Shown: positions 35,051 through 47,181, counted from the stretch's first letter. The stretch: DNA of 64,000 bases from Megalobrama amblycephala (GCF_018812025.1 NC_063050.1:8991539-9055538); one strand, 5' to 3'. Numbers and translations: made by a program. Notes: generated by a model not told the origin, from the sequence alone.

Positions 35051-35646
35051 AGGTACTACAGAGGATGTTTTCGACGACTGAGAAACCAAAGACTGTTAGT
35101 GAGTTTTTGAAATGAGTGCATGCGTAAGAACAATCCCCCTCCTTCACAGCTCATTTCGAGGGAACGCCTCCTCGTGCACGAGTATTGGAACACGAATCGT
35201 TTACTTCCCATTTAATCACATTAGCAACATGCTAACGAAACATTTAGAAAGAAAATTTACAAATATCACTAAAAATATCATGATATCATGGATCATGTCA
35301 GTTATTATTGCTCCATCTGCCATTTTTCGCTATTGTCCTTGCTTGCTTACCTAGTCTGATGATTCAACTGTGCACAGATCCAGACGTTAATACTGGCTGC
35401 CCTTGTGTAATGCCTCAATCATGGGCTGGCATATGCAAATATTGGGGGCGTACACCCCGACTGTTACGTAACAGTCGGTGTTATGTTGAGATTCGCCTGT
35501 TCTTCGGAGGTCTTTTAAACAAATGAGATTTATATAAGAAGGAGGAAACAATGGAGTTTGAGACTCACTGTATGTCATTTCCATGTACTGAACTCTTGTT
35601 ATTCAACTATGTCGAGGTAAATTAAATTTTTAATTCTAGGGCACCT
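35051..35646. mobile_element. Composite MITE related to 27941-28468
   Basis: Begins aggtactacagaggatgttt after TTAA (35047-35050) and ends ctagggcacct before TTAA (35647-35650). The first 165 bp follow the element at 27941; after about 35215 the interior differs, with a short palindrome (actgttacgtaacagt near 35460). It looks like one element recombined with, or invaded by, another. Confidence 0.55.
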
Positions 35647-35734
35647 TTAACATTCTAAAATGACAAAATGCAGAACATTTTACATCCAGTAGAGGGTATA
35701 TGATGTAGCATAATGACTGTGGGCTATCCAAGTT

Positions 35735-37600
35735 TCAGTTTCAGTTTATTGATTTATAAAGCACTACTAAAACAACAGAGCGTTGACCAAAGTGCTGTAC
35801 AATGAAGAAATTCTACATAAAAAAGACATAACACCAAACAAACCTCAAAAACAGTACACACAAAAGCCAATGCCTCAGCACACTGCAGACTTGAAAGCTA
35901 AACTAAAAAGATGAGCCTTCAGATGTCTTTTAAAAATGTTTAGAGTGGAAGATACTCTAATATGAGATGGTAAACTATTCCATCTCTTTGGTGCTGCCAC
36001 TGCGAAGGCCCGATCACCCCTCCGCTTGTATCTTGTCCTCTGAATAATTAAAACAGAGTCCTCGAAGGCTTATGCACCTGTAAAGTCTCTGACAAGTAAG
36101 AGGGAGCTAATCCATTCAGGCACTTATATACAAAAACCAGGAGCTTAAAATCAATCCTGTACTGGACAGGCAACCAACCCAGAGAAGATAAAATAGGAGA
36201 AATATGGTTCCATTTGCGTGTCCTCGTCAAGAGCCTGGCAGCAGCATTTTGGACTAATTGCAACCGGTTTAATGCCTTTTGACAAACACCTACATACAGA
36301 GAGTTGCAGTAGTCAAGCCATGTAAACACAAAAGCATGGATCACCTTCTCACAGTCATTAAAAGAAAGAAAAGGTTTAACCTTTGCCAAAAGACGTAAAT
36401 GAAAAAAACTTGTTTTAACAACTGAATTTATCTGTTTATCGAATTTTAGGGAACTGTCAAACAGTACCCCTAAATTTTTAACCACAGGTTTACAAAAAGG
36501 GGTCAGCTCACCTAAAATTTGACAGTTCAGGAAGAGCAGGACCACCGAACCAAACAATCTCCTTTTTTCTCTCATTGAAGTTTAAAAAATTTGCCGACAT
36601 CCAGGCTTTAACCTCCTTTAAACAGTTCACTAGGGAATCCAGAGCATTTTCGTTACTTTTCCTCAGGGGCAAGTAAATTTGCGTGTCATCCGCATAAAAA
36701 TGAAAGGAAATTCCATACTTGCGAAAAATTGTCCCTAGAGATAAAATATATAAAGAAAATAAAATAGGGGCAAGAATGGATCCTTGGGGGACACCGCAAG
36801 TCAACGGGGCAGAAGATGAAAACACCTGGCCTATATTAACAGAGAAACTTCTATTCGATAAGAAAGACCTAAACCACTTAAGAGCAGTACCCTGAATACC
36901 CGCCACTTCCTCAAGGCGTGAAACGAGGATCCCATGATCGATCGTATCGAAAGCTGCAGTAAGATCTAAAAGCAGAAGAACCACAGAATGACCAGAATCA
37001 CTTAACAATAAAATATCATTAAGCACTTTTAGCAATGCAGACTCTGTACTGTGGTGGGCTTTAAAACCGGACTGAAAAACCTCAAACACAGCATTTTGGT
37101 CCAAAAAACTCTGCAATTGGCTAAGAACAATTTTCTCTAAGACCTTAGATAAAAACAGAAGTTTTGATATTGGTCTAAAATTAGATAAATCAGAGCAATC
37201 CAAATTTGGCTTTTTAACAAGAGGTTGCACTACAGCATGTTTCAATGGCAACGGGACCATGCCAGAAATCAGACTACCATTAACAATAGACAAAATACTA
37301 GGGCCAATAATGGCAAAGACCTTTTTAAATAGCCATGACGGGATACTATCTAAAGGACAATTGGAGGGTTTCATCCGGCCTACAATCTCAGTCAATGTCA
37401 CAATAGATACTGGCTCGAAGTGAGAAAAGGTAGCAGAGCACAGAATAGGAGCCAAAAGGCCCCTATTACAATTGCCAATCTCATATCTAATTGCCATGAT
37501 CTTATCTACAAAAAAGTTAAAAAAATTCTCACAAGTCTCAGCAGACTCGTCAATAAAAACTCTGTCATTTGGACTGATCACAGATTTTATAGTACTGAAT
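35735..37600 (-). mobile_element. L2/CR1-group LINE, 5'-truncated
   Basis: Two minus-strand frames, 36508-37581 and 36048-36575, make up the reverse transcriptase and C-terminal region of one ORF. Motifs in order: FRPISKLLFLSKVLEK, DLTAAFDTIDH, GVPQGSILAPILF, FHFYADDTQIYLP, then WLDYCNSLY, QLVQNAAARLLT and YRIDFKLLVFVYKCLNG. FYADDTQ and the NAAARLLT tail are typical of L2/CR1-group LINEs. A frameshift near 36540 separates the two frames. The endonuclease is absent (5' truncation near 37600). The 3' end, with tttataaagcac, is near 35735. Confidence 0.8.
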
Positions 37601-39323
37601 AAAACTCTCGGTTTATGATAGTTGCTAGCAATTAGATCTGTTAGCTACTAGCAAGCTACTAACAATATAGCTTATAATTGATGGCTCAAGACAATGCAAG
37701 AAAGGATGACCCTGGTTGTAAGCCTAAACTTGACATAAACTGTAAACTGTCCCTAAAATCTGATTGGTTGATTGGAATGTTGATCCAGGATCATGCTGCA
37801 CTGCGCCCTGATCTTCCTCTTTCTTGTCAGTGAAAATTGAGCACTTTCCATTTCAAGATTGAACAGAACAAACCAAAAGAGAAATAAGCTCTAGTTATTT
37901 GCTTAATACACACATAAATCAATAAAATACTGTATTCATCCAAGAAAATGACAGCAAAAGTCACTTTTGCACTACATGAGTTAACTGTTTGTCTTTCCCC
38001 GCCCCATTTTTGATTGACAGCACATCATAGACAGCTGAAATCTGACAGAACGATGGCTTTTAATTTCATACTGTGAAACTGTAATGATCCACCTTTGATT
38101 TTTGATTCAGTGCACTGCTAGTGTTTACAGCACATATTCTGGGGCTAATTGTCACACTTTTATTCTGGTGAATATTTCTTATGACAGCTCATTTTTAAAA
38201 GCCACTTTCTGTATAGAGATACATTTTAATATAAAAGTCTGTATACAGTTATCTATTGCGTACAAGATTAAAGTGGATTTTCATTGAGGTGTTTGCATCC
38301 AACAAAGTACTGCTGGAGAAAACACATTTTTTGTGATATTGGTCTTTTGAAACCATAGACACAGCCCTGTGACAACTAGCCCCAACCAATCTCCCATAAA
38401 TCCCCAACACTTAAGATATTTGACAGAAAATCAAGCTCTTACCCGTTTCACCAACACCCGTGATCAGAGACAGCACTACAAATGATCAGGGTGGAACCAG
38501 TATTGCCGTTTTCACACTGAATGACACGTGATGAATATATTATATTTTAATTTGAGCTTTTGACACCTCAATTATAGTTCTGATAAAGCAGAAGAAGAGT
38601 TTTATCTGACAACACCAGACTAAAGACATACAAGTTGAACTGAGAGAAACTTTAAATCAATCCATAAAGATGCTCATGAAATAATGTTTTCAAACTTAGG
38701 AATAAATATTCAATCATACAGACAGTGATGACAAGGAACCTGATCTTGAGAGAGAGTAAATAATAGCTTGAATGACTATACTTTAGTTTGCATATTCAGA
38801 CCAACTATCCTGGAATGGGAATTGATGGAGGCGGGATTGTAAAACACTGGAAGGTATTGCAGTGACAGTGAGGTCAAAATTTCATCACCAGCATCACCAA
38901 CTGTGAATTTGATAAACCTCCAATTTACTGGTGGATTAATAGCCATCTGGAAGTTAAACAAAGCACTTAAATCACGCTGATGAAGCAGAATTGATTCATC
39001 TAAATGTCTGAAAGTTTTTATGAGAGCTTCTAAGCTTTTTATTCTGCCAGCGGCCTTGTTCTTGATTGCATCATGTCCTTAAACATGGTCACAAACACAG
39101 TTTCCTCTTTAGTACAGTAAGTGTGAAAACCAAACGCATGAACTTTTGACAGCAGCATCACAGTGGGATCACGTGACCTTCATAAGCAACACTGAGGGAC
39201 GTCACACCCATGAGGAAGAGGAAATCAGTCCTGTCAGAGTAAAGTTTGAGGCCTTTTATCACATGCACAATATGGCGGCTCTAGTAATGGAAGCCCCGCC
39301 TTCTAAATAAAAGTTACAATTTG
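37601..39323. other. Non-coding DNA; 38395-39310 duplicates 17800-18660
   Basis: No gene recognised. The left half is mixed repeats. From about 38395 this is copy 2 of the large duplication, up to the insertion point of the Ty3/gypsy element. Confidence 0.6.
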
Positions 39324-39328
39324 GCAAT

Positions 39329-42300
39329 TGTTGTGTCTTATAATGTAGTTCTTCATGCTGCCGCTAGAGACGCTGTATAGTAGAGAGAAGGAGTGAGTTA
39401 CTAGAAGTGAAGGAGAAGTGCGCTCAGAGTTTATTTGGGCAGTTACTGTTCGGAATAAAATACGAGGTCTCTGAATATATACAGTGTGTTTACTACTCGC
39501 AGACTTAACAAATTGGCGACGAGGATACTAAGTTTTAAGAATTGACTTTATTGACTGATAAACAATGTCTGTGAATGTCTCGTCACCGCCAATGTTCCTG
39601 TCCTGCCCGGGAGAGCCTACCATGCCATTCGACATGTGGTTGCGCATGTTCGACAACTATTTGCTGGTAATCAACGCAGTGGGCTCTGCATGGCCTGACG
39701 CTCGGAAGAGGGCTACATTACTTCATTGTTTAGGCGCCGAGGGCCAACGGATCTTTTACGCACTGCCGGACACCGGTGAGACATATGATACCGCTGTTGC
39801 TGCTTTAAAAAGACAGTTCATTCCCAAAGTTAATGTGGTCGTGGAGCGACATACATTCAGAAAAAGAGTACAAGCTGCACACGAAAACATACAACAGTAC
39901 GTTGCTGCTTTACATGCGCTCGCTGCTAACTGTGACTTCGGTGATAAAGTTGACGATATGATTCGCGACCAATTGCTGGAACATTTACAAAGTGATGATA
40001 TAAGACAGAGACTGTTACTCGAGCCGGACCTGACATTACAGAAAGCAACTAACCTTGCAACACAATTAGAAGCTGCAGCTGAGCACGCAAAGAGAATGAC
40101 GGCCGATAGAGATGCTTCAGTGCGCGCTGTACAAGTCAAGTCACACCACGCGAGAGGGAAACACCGTTCACGGCCAGCTGCTGCCCCTGCTTCGTCTGCC
40201 CGTAAGTCATGCTTCAGGTGTGGTTCAGACAAACACCTAGCTAATTCAGCACAGTGCCCTGCTATAAAAGTTCATTGTAAATTGTGTAACAAGAAGGGAC
40301 ATTTTGCTCGGGTGTGCCGTTCAGCCCCAGCGAGTGATGTGCGCGAGGTGCAAGTGCATGACGTCACAGTGCTGTATCTAGAGAACTCTGCCGAAGCACC
40401 AAAGAAACTACATTGCAATGTGACTGTTAGTACTCCTGCTGCTTCACCTGGCACCACAGTACAATTCGTTGTGGATACAGGGTCTTCAGTGTCGATATTG
40501 CCCACCCATATCTATAAACGCCACTTCAGTGCCACACAATTATCTACACCTGCCGTCCGTCTTGTGACTTACACCCAGGAATGCATACCTGTACTCGGAT
40601 GCCTGCAAGCACAAGTACATGTGTCCAATGCGTCAGCCGCTGCCACCTTTTTCGTTGTGGATAAAGGGACTGCTTTGCTAGGCATGGATTTGATTTCTGC
40701 CCTGCAACTACAAATTAAAAGTGATAATGTCTGCACCTCTGTCATGGCCACCAATACCACGTCTCTGACAGATGCAGACATAGGATGTGTAAAGAACTTT
40801 GTCCACAAGGTAAAAATCAACCCCACAGTAAAACCTGTGCATCAGAAATTACGACGCTTACCTTTTGCAGTCCGAGCTTCTGTATCAGCTGAATTAGACC
40901 GTCTGCTGAAAGCAGGTGTCATCGAACGTGTGGATGCTTCTGCCTGGGTGTCCCCCATCGTTGTTCCTGGGAAGAAAACTGGTGGGATCCGAATGTGCGC
41001 TGATCTAAGAGAAGTTAACAAAGCCGTCATTACTGACTGTTATCCGTTACCACACATTGATGAAATGCTTACCAGCCTTAGGGGTGTTACAGTATTTTCT
41101 ACTATAGATTTAGCTAATGCATACTATCAGCTTCCCCTGCATGAAGATAGCAGAGACATTACAGCTTTCATCACTCATGACGGCCTGTTCAGATTTTGCA
41201 GGGTTCCCTATGGCCTGGCGTCAGCACCCTCCGCTTTCCAAAAGATGATGGCCACCATCCTGCAGGGGGTACCAGGTGTCAGAAATTACCTGGATGATCT
41301 TATTGTGTACGGAGAAACGGCTGAAGAGCATGACTCTAACCTTACTACTGTGTTACAGAAACTGAAAGAGGCTGGGCTGGTGTTAAATGATAAAAAATGC
41401 AATTTCAGACAGACTTCACTGCGGTTCCTGGGCCACATAATCAGCGCCAATGGAATCTTACCTGACCAGGAGCATCTGGATGCTGTCCGTAAAGCTCCGC
41501 CTCCATCTGATGCAGCATCTTTGCAATCCTTCCTAGGATTAGTGTCTTGGTACTCAAAATTCCTTCCTGGGTTTGCGACAGTTGTGGCTCCAATGCGTGA
41601 GTGTGCTAAAGAAAAAGGACTGTTCTCCTGGACTCCAGCTGCTCAAAGCAGTTTTGAGGACATTAAACAGATGCTTGTGTCCAGTCCTGCCCTGGCCATT
41701 TATGACCCCACACTTCATTCAGTAATTTCAACAGATGCAAGTGACTATGGGTTGGGTGCAGTGTTTGCCCAAGTACAATCAGATGGTATGGAAAAACCAG
41801 TGGCTTTCGCTTCCCGCACACTCACTGATGCTGAAAAGAAATATTCTATAGTGGAGAAGGAGGCCCTGGCATGTGTGTGGGCTACTGAGAAATGGCGAAC
41901 GTACGTGTGGGGCCATCGCTTTACACTTCGCACCGATCACCAAGCACTCACCACTTTACTTACCACAAAAGGAATGGGGAGAGCTGGAATGCGGATCGCT
42001 CGCTGGGCAGCACGTCTGCTCTGTTTTGATTACGACGTCGTTTACCGGCCTGGTTCCCAAAATCACACTGCAGACTGCTTGTCTCGTCTTCCCATACCAG
42101 CACCTGCTGACCCCTCCGCTGACGTGGAGCCTGACATTGTTGCATTAATTTCCTCATCATTATGCTCTCTTTCAGTGTCTGACTTTGAGACTGCCTGTAC
42201 TGCTTGTCCTGAGCTGACACAGCTGCGGAAGCAAATTACACTCGGCTGGCCACCCTCCATCAAAGCAGTGAGTCAGGACTTGATTCCATACTTCAGAGTT

Positions 42301-43955
42301 AGAGACGAACTTGCAGTGAAAGATGCTTTCATTGTCAGAGGAACAAGGTTGTTAGTCCCTGTAGCCTTACGACACACATTGATTTCCTTGGCACATGAGG
42401 CTCACCAGGGAGTAGTCCGCACAAAACAGAGGTTGCGGGATCTCTACTGGTGGCCGCAGATGGACTCCCAGGTCCAGTCAACTATCTCTACATGCATTAC
42501 CTGCCAGTCCAATGACAAATCTGCTGTGACGCATCCAGCACCTTTGCTGCCAGTTCAGTTTCCTGAGGGCCCATGGAAAAAACTGGGCCTGGATATAGTT
42601 GGACCGTTTGAAACAGCTACTCCTGCTTGCAGATATGCCATAACACTTACAGACTATCATTCCAAGTGGCCTGAGCTCGCATTTGCTAGCAATACAACTG
42701 CTGAGGATGTTATCAAATTTCTGAGTACTGCCTTTAGTCGTCATGGCAATCCAGAGTGCATTGTTACGGACAATGGTACTCAATTCACCTCAGCTGTCTT
42801 CGCTGAGTTTTTGAAGGAACGAGAAATAAAACACATCCGTACATCCGTGTATTACCCTGCAGCTAACGGGGCTGTGGAACGATTTCACCGTGCATTGAAA
42901 GGTTGCATCCAGACAGCAATTCAGCACTCACAACCATGGAACAGAGCTGTCACAGAATGGCTCCAGGTGTACCAAGCAACTCCTCACGCTACTACGGGCG
43001 TGTCGCCATATGAACTGCTATATGGGAGAAAGATGCGAACCAAGCTTAACATCCTGCCTTTGCATGGTGAGGGTAAATGTGATCTTTCTGCTGTCCGTGA
43101 GAAGGTGAAAAAGAAACAGGACAAGATGAAACGATACACCGACCACAAACGCGGTGCTCGCAATCCTCTCATTGATGTGGGAGGGAGAGTGAGAATAAGA
43201 CTTCCTCGTGCAACCCCGAAAGGTCACCCTAGATACTCTGCTCCTGTAAGAGTAGAGAAGAGAGTGGGACCCAACACTTTCCTACTTGGTGATGGAAAAA
43301 AGTGGAATGCTGCCCACCTGGCATACTCACCTGGACTGACTGACTGTGCCAGTAACACATTACAGCAAACGCACAACACTACACATAGCTCTGCGAAAGT
43401 CTCACGTATGAGACGTAAGCCTATTTGGCACAAAGACTATGTGATCAAATAAATAGGACTGTTTTATATCTAAGTTGCACAAGGTATTGCTCCTGAAGGG
43501 AAGAAAACTGTTCTGAATGAGTTTTGCACTTATTGGTTTACAAAAATGTTAAACTGTGTAGTTGATTATGTTTGAGTATCAATTTACTGTTCTGCTGACA
43601 GTTCATGTATTCATGTCACGAGTTTTAAAGCAACCTATACATCATCGTTAATATACAATGAATATACGGTACGGACTGTTACTGAATAGTTGCCTAGATT
43701 GTCACAACTGCTTTATTCAGAGTACATGTTTCCTTGGTTAAGTTAAGAGAAATGTTTTTACAAAGAGGGGAAATGTTGTGTCTTATAATGTAGTTCTTCA
43801 TGCTGCCGCTAGAGACGCTGTATAGTAGAGAGAAGGAGTGAGTTACTAGAAGTGAAGGAGAAGTGCGCTCAGAGTTTATTTGTGCAGTTACTGTTCGGAA
43901 TAAAATACGAGGTCTCTGAATATATACAGTGTGTTTACTACTCGTAGACTTAACA
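39329..43955 (+). mobile_element. Intact Ty3/gypsy LTR retrotransposon, 4627 bp
   Basis: LTRs of 182 bp at 39329-39510 and 43774-43955 start TG, end CA, and differ at two positions by my reading. A 5-bp target duplication gcaat flanks the element (39324-39328, 43956-43960). A primer-binding-site-like attggcgacgagg follows the first LTR and a purine tract (aaagaggggaaa) precedes the second. A single uninterrupted gag-pol ORF fills the interior. Short LTRs and one gag-pol ORF without env resemble Mag-type gypsy elements. The matching locus near 18670 lacks it. Confidence 0.95.
39565..43452 (+). CDS. Ty3/gypsy gag-pol polyprotein, 1295 aa, intact
   Basis: One frame encodes all parts. Gag occupies about 1-215. 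Two zinc knuckles start at Cys216 (CX2CX4HX6C, then CX2CX4HX4C). Protease has DTGS at about 304. Reverse transcriptase has YLDD at 575-578. RNase H has STDASDYGLGA near 722-732. Integrase has an HHCC zinc site (His944, His947, Cys977, Cys980) and the catalytic triad Asp1010-Asp1069-Glu1105 with the canonical 35-residue D-E spacing. A basic C-terminal domain follows. No stop, frameshift or missing catalytic residue was seen. The product would package element RNA, copy it to DNA and integrate it. The ATG lies 55 bp past the first LTR. Confidence 0.93.
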   Translation: MSVNVSSPPMFLSCPGEPTMPFDMWLRMFDNYLLVINAVGSAWPDARKRATLLHCLGAEGQRIFYALPDTGETYDTAVAALKRQFIPKVNVVVERHTFRKRVQAAHENIQQYVAALHALAANCDFGDKVDDMIRDQLLEHLQSDDIRQRLLLEPDLTLQKATNLATQLEAAAEHAKRMTADRDASVRAVQVKSHHARGKHRSRPAAAPASSARKSCFRCGSDKHLANSAQCPAIKVHCKLCNKKGHFARVCRSAPASDVREVQVHDVTVLYLENSAEAPKKLHCNVTVSTPAASPGTTVQFVVDTGSSVSILPTHIYKRHFSATQLSTPAVRLVTYTQECIPVLGCLQAQVHVSNASAAATFFVVDKGTALLGMDLISALQLQIKSDNVCTSVMATNTTSLTDADIGCVKNFVHKVKINPTVKPVHQKLRRLPFAVRASVSAELDRLLKAGVIERVDASAWVSPIVVPGKKTGGIRMCADLREVNKAVITDCYPLPHIDEMLTSLRGVTVFSTIDLANAYYQLPLHEDSRDITAFITHDGLFRFCRVPYGLASAPSAFQKMMATILQGVPGVRNYLDDLIVYGETAEEHDSNLTTVLQKLKEAGLVLNDKKCNFRQTSLRFLGHIISANGILPDQEHLDAVRKAPPPSDAASLQSFLGLVSWYSKFLPGFATVVAPMRECAKEKGLFSWTPAAQSSFEDIKQMLVSSPALAIYDPTLHSVISTDASDYGLGAVFAQVQSDGMEKPVAFASRTLTDAEKKYSIVEKEALACVWATEKWRTYVWGHRFTLRTDHQALTTLLTTKGMGRAGMRIARWAARLLCFDYDVVYRPGSQNHTADCLSRLPIPAPADPSADVEPDIVALISSSLCSLSVSDFETACTACPELTQLRKQITLGWPPSIKAVSQDLIPYFRVRDELAVKDAFIVRGTRLLVPVALRHTLISLAHEAHQGVVRTKQRLRDLYWWPQMDSQVQSTISTCITCQSNDKSAVTHPAPLLPVQFPEGPWKKLGLDIVGPFETATPACRYAITLTDYHSKWPELAFASNTTAEDVIKFLSTAFSRHGNPECIVTDNGTQFTSAVFAEFLKEREIKHIRTSVYYPAANGAVERFHRALKGCIQTAIQHSQPWNRAVTEWLQVYQATPHATTGVSPYELLYGRKMRTKLNILPLHGEGKCDLSAVREKVKKKQDKMKRYTDHKRGARNPLIDVGGRVRIRLPRATPKGHPRYSAPVRVEKRVGPNTFLLGDGKKWNAAHLAYSPGLTDCASNTLQQTHNTTHSSAKVSRMRRKPIWHKDYVIK

Positions 43956-43960
43956 GCAAT

Positions 43961-44687
43961 CATCACTGATTTCCATAGAAACAGTTCTCAGATGTGCGTT
44001 CAGGGCTGCACATGTGCATTGGCTGGAAAAACCTGAAATAAATGTTGTTTTAACACTATTTAAGCATCAGAAACAACTGTGAAAAGTGAGCATTGAAATG
44101 ATCCATGGATGAGTCAACTAAGACTACTAGCATTGAGAACACTAATTTATTGAATGAAAGATTAATTTAAAATGTTCAATGTTAATAGTGTATTTACTAG
44201 AACATTTGTATTCCTACACTGATCATAAAGATGTTTACAGCGACACAAACAACAACAATCTAACTGATAAACTATTAGCATTAACTGTAAGCCTTTATAA
44301 TCAAACAAGTCAAGCAACAATATATTTTCATGACAATGTTGTTTGCTGGCCAAGTCTTTGATTTAAATTTGATTTTCCTCAATCTTCTCAAAATACTCCA
44401 GTAAATCCTCATCAGACACTCCTGTCAATCATCCAGGCTCCACCCACACAGTCACATGAGGACTGTAAAATGCCATCATCACTACAGCATATTCCTGTTA
44501 GTCTGAGACAACAATGAGACACAAATGAGATCCATTTACAAAGATTTACAAAGATAACCATTTTTGAAATGTTTAAAGGCACATATCATAGTCTGCAGTG
44601 ATGTTGAGAGAAGAAAGACAGAGTGGGACATTTAATAGCACAAGATTAATCTCTATTGACTCTCAATGAGAAGAGCTGGACACTTAC
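43961..44687. other. 3' flank of gene A', non-coding
   Basis: From about 44032 it matches the 3' flank of gene A at 18685-19325. The first 75 bp (43956-44030) is absent from copy 1. Confidence 0.6.
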
Positions 44688-45135
44688 AGTAACATTCTCA
44701 TAAACTGTAACATTCTCATACAGAGGGGTGTTTATTTCAGGAGTGTTGGTGCATGGATGAACAGCCTTAATGGAAGAGAGGAAAACATGAGAACCAGGAG
44801 AAAGAGGAAAACAAAACTAGTTACTGAAACAGTACATGTGTGAATCCTTCAGTGTCACATGACTCAGTCTGATGGTGCAGTTCTGCTGTTTATCTCCCAG
44901 ATACTGAAACCTCTGACTGTATTCAGTGTCCTCATACAGATCTGGAGGCTCTTTACCCTCTTGTAATGAACCTTTGGTCCAGAACACGTTCATGATCTGA
45001 TATCCAGTAGGGTATGTATAAGTGCAGCTCATTATCACTGATGAGTCTGCAGTGCTGGAGGATGTTGAAAAGCAGAAATAAATCTGACTTACCCGAAATC
45101 ATGAGCAGAAAGGTCAGAGGAAGTGGAGGAGCCAT
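44688..45135 (-). pseudogene. Gene A': duplicate of V-truncated gene A
   Basis: Exons (minus): signal 45093-45135 (MAPPLPLTFLLMISG), V-set 44825-45046, tail 44688-44765; probable 5' UTR exon from 45424. It shares with gene A the shortened 222-bp V exon, loss of the F-strand arginine and loss of all later Ig and transmembrane exons. Its tail exon is 7 bp longer near the acceptor, which shifts frame and gives an early stop if the same acceptor is used. The YENV motifs remain readable only with a different acceptor. It is thus one step further decayed than gene A, unless splicing compensates. Confidence 0.6.
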
Positions 45136-45882
45136 TCTGACTGACATCACAATCAATATACAGACACTTATTTTAGCTTCTGTGAAGGTGAATCTCATGA
45201 AATTCATCAAGGTTATTTTCATGACAGTAAAATCACAATGGTTTTATGCAAATATATTGTATACTTTTTTTCATTTGATTCTCAGGTAAAACATGACTTG
45301 GACATTTTTGGAGCGATTCACCCATAAATGAATGGATCATATTTGAATAAACAACAGCTTTTTTTTTCTCTCTATGAAAATGCATTTTAATAAGTACAGT
45401 GAACAAATTAAAAGAAATCTTACCGTTTTTCAGTGATGAAACAATACAGTGAGAACAGGAAGATTTCTCTTGAAGACAAACTCTTTATCTTCCTTTTTTC
45501 AAGTACATTTTACCCTCACTTGCTGCTTCAAAACCAGCTTTAATTAAAACTATTCAAAAAAAACTTTTTGTATGATAAGAAAATAGATCATCATAAAATG
45601 GACGAAACAAATAAAGCAGCATCCTTCAGAGTGTGAGAATTAGAAGAAAGAAAGAGAAAGTGAAAAGAGACGAGAACATGTAAAGTTCTTCACATTTTCT
45701 TTAAGATGTTTGTGATTTTCACATGCTGTTAAACTTTTATTTCTTCACAGACAGATACTGAGTTTCTGTCGAGTGAACAAATGCAGCCTTGATCCTTTTT
45801 AAATTAATTTAATGAATTTGACTTTATAAGATCGTACTTACTAAAACCCTTAGTCTCACTTCCTCTTTTGTGTGTTGATAAG

Positions 45883-46272
45883 TGTCACGTTCACCAGCTG
45901 GAGTGCCCATGAGTTCCTCCAGAGGGCACTCCTTCTGACTTTGTTGTTCTCCCATTATGAATTACATTCACCACAATCCTGTGCCTGGACTCATTATGGT
46001 TTATTTTCTCCCAACTGTTGATCATTTACTGGTTTTAGTTTGCCTATTTAAGCTCTTGTGTTTTAATTGTGGGTCATGAATTGTATTTATTGTATTTATT
46101 TCTCATGGATGTCTTGTTCCTTCCTTTGTGGTCTTTGGATTATGTTCCTGATTCTTTATGTGGACTATTTGCCAGTTTCCAGGTATAGAGTCTTTATTTT
46201 TTGTCTTTTGTTATTAAACTGTGTGTGTGCATTTGCATTCTCTCTCTGCCTCGTCTCTTTAAACTCGTAACA
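45883..46272 (+). mobile_element. 390-bp LTR (copy 2)
   Basis: TGTCACG...CGTAACA ends, AT-rich middle, and an ATG-starting frame (46288) soon after, as in gypsy-type elements. Only one LTR is seen, so the element is a fragment linked to the repeat-rich stretch at 46560-46860. Confidence 0.6.
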
Positions 46273-46559
46273 GAACAACTCATCAAACAATGAATCCAGC
46301 CGTACAGTTAATGCTTCTCCATCAAAGAGATAGATCAGTTGATGACTCGTGGACTTTATCGGACTGGCACATTTAACATTTTTTGACGAGGTGTGTCTTA
46401 TGTTATTTTTTCGAGGGGGGGTGTCTGATCCACTCAGTTCCCTCATGCTATTTCATGATCTTAGTTGGACAAATATAGATCTGGCAGTATATAGATTTGC
46501 AAAGGAGCGGCTCTGTTTTTACTGTGGAAGTCGCTTCCTCAGTATCCTCCACCTCAAAG

Positions 46560-46870
46560 TCTTGTCCCAAAATGGCCGCCATTCCAGAGCCTCGTCCAGC
46601 CCATGAATCCATTCCAGAGTCCGCTGCCCGCCATTCCAGAGCCTTGTCCAGCCCGTCATGGCCGCCAGCCCGAATCCTGAGCCCGCTCCAGCCCATGAAT
46701 CCATTCCAGAGCCCGCTCCAGCCCATGAATCCATTCCAGAGCCCGCTCCAGCCCATGAATCCATTCCAGAGCCCGCTCCAGCCCATGAATCCATTCCAGA
46801 GCCCGCTACAGCCCATGAATCCATTCCAGAGCTCACTACAGCCCTTGAGTCGCTCGAGCGACCTGTAGTT
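46560..46870. repeat. 30-bp minisatellite, 5-6 units (copy 2)
   Basis: Same unit as at 21186-21610 but with only about five contiguous copies (46678-46855) and one more upstream near 46600. Both strands are open because the period is a multiple of three. Confidence 0.85.
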
Positions 46871-46871
46871 A

Positions 46872-47178
46872 AGGTGCGTTCACGCTGCCTCATAATTCCT
46901 GTAGTTATGAGATTCTAGCTTGTAAAAAGCATTCACGTCCTCGTAGAGCTCGTAATTACAGCTTGTAAGATGGGAGTTTTCTGAAAGCTCCCAGATGTAC
47001 CACGTGGCCGCGCTGTACCACCTGACCGCTGTAGATTCATTTAGTCGTCGATAGTGCTGCCATGGAAAGGCATAATTCCCAGTTCAAGGACCAAAAGGAC
47101 CTCAGAACAGCTCAGAATATAACGTCACGTGTTGTCATTTCAAGATTCCGGTAAATACGAGGTGACGCGAACGCAGCA
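46872..47178. mobile_element. 307-bp Harbinger-like MITE with TTA duplication
   Basis: TTA occurs directly at both sides (46869-46871, 47179-47181). The ends aggtgcgttcacgctgcctc and, reversed, tgctgcgttcgcgtcacctc are similar. Copy 1 of the duplication reads gtagttacatggg across the empty site (near 21630). A TWA target and such ends suggest PIF/Harbinger. Non-coding. Confidence 0.8.
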
Positions 47179-47181
47179 TTA

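Noticed and set aside
39756..43433. Antisense ORFs within the Ty3/gypsy element
   Set aside because: They lie opposite an intact gag-pol frame and have no recognisable domains.
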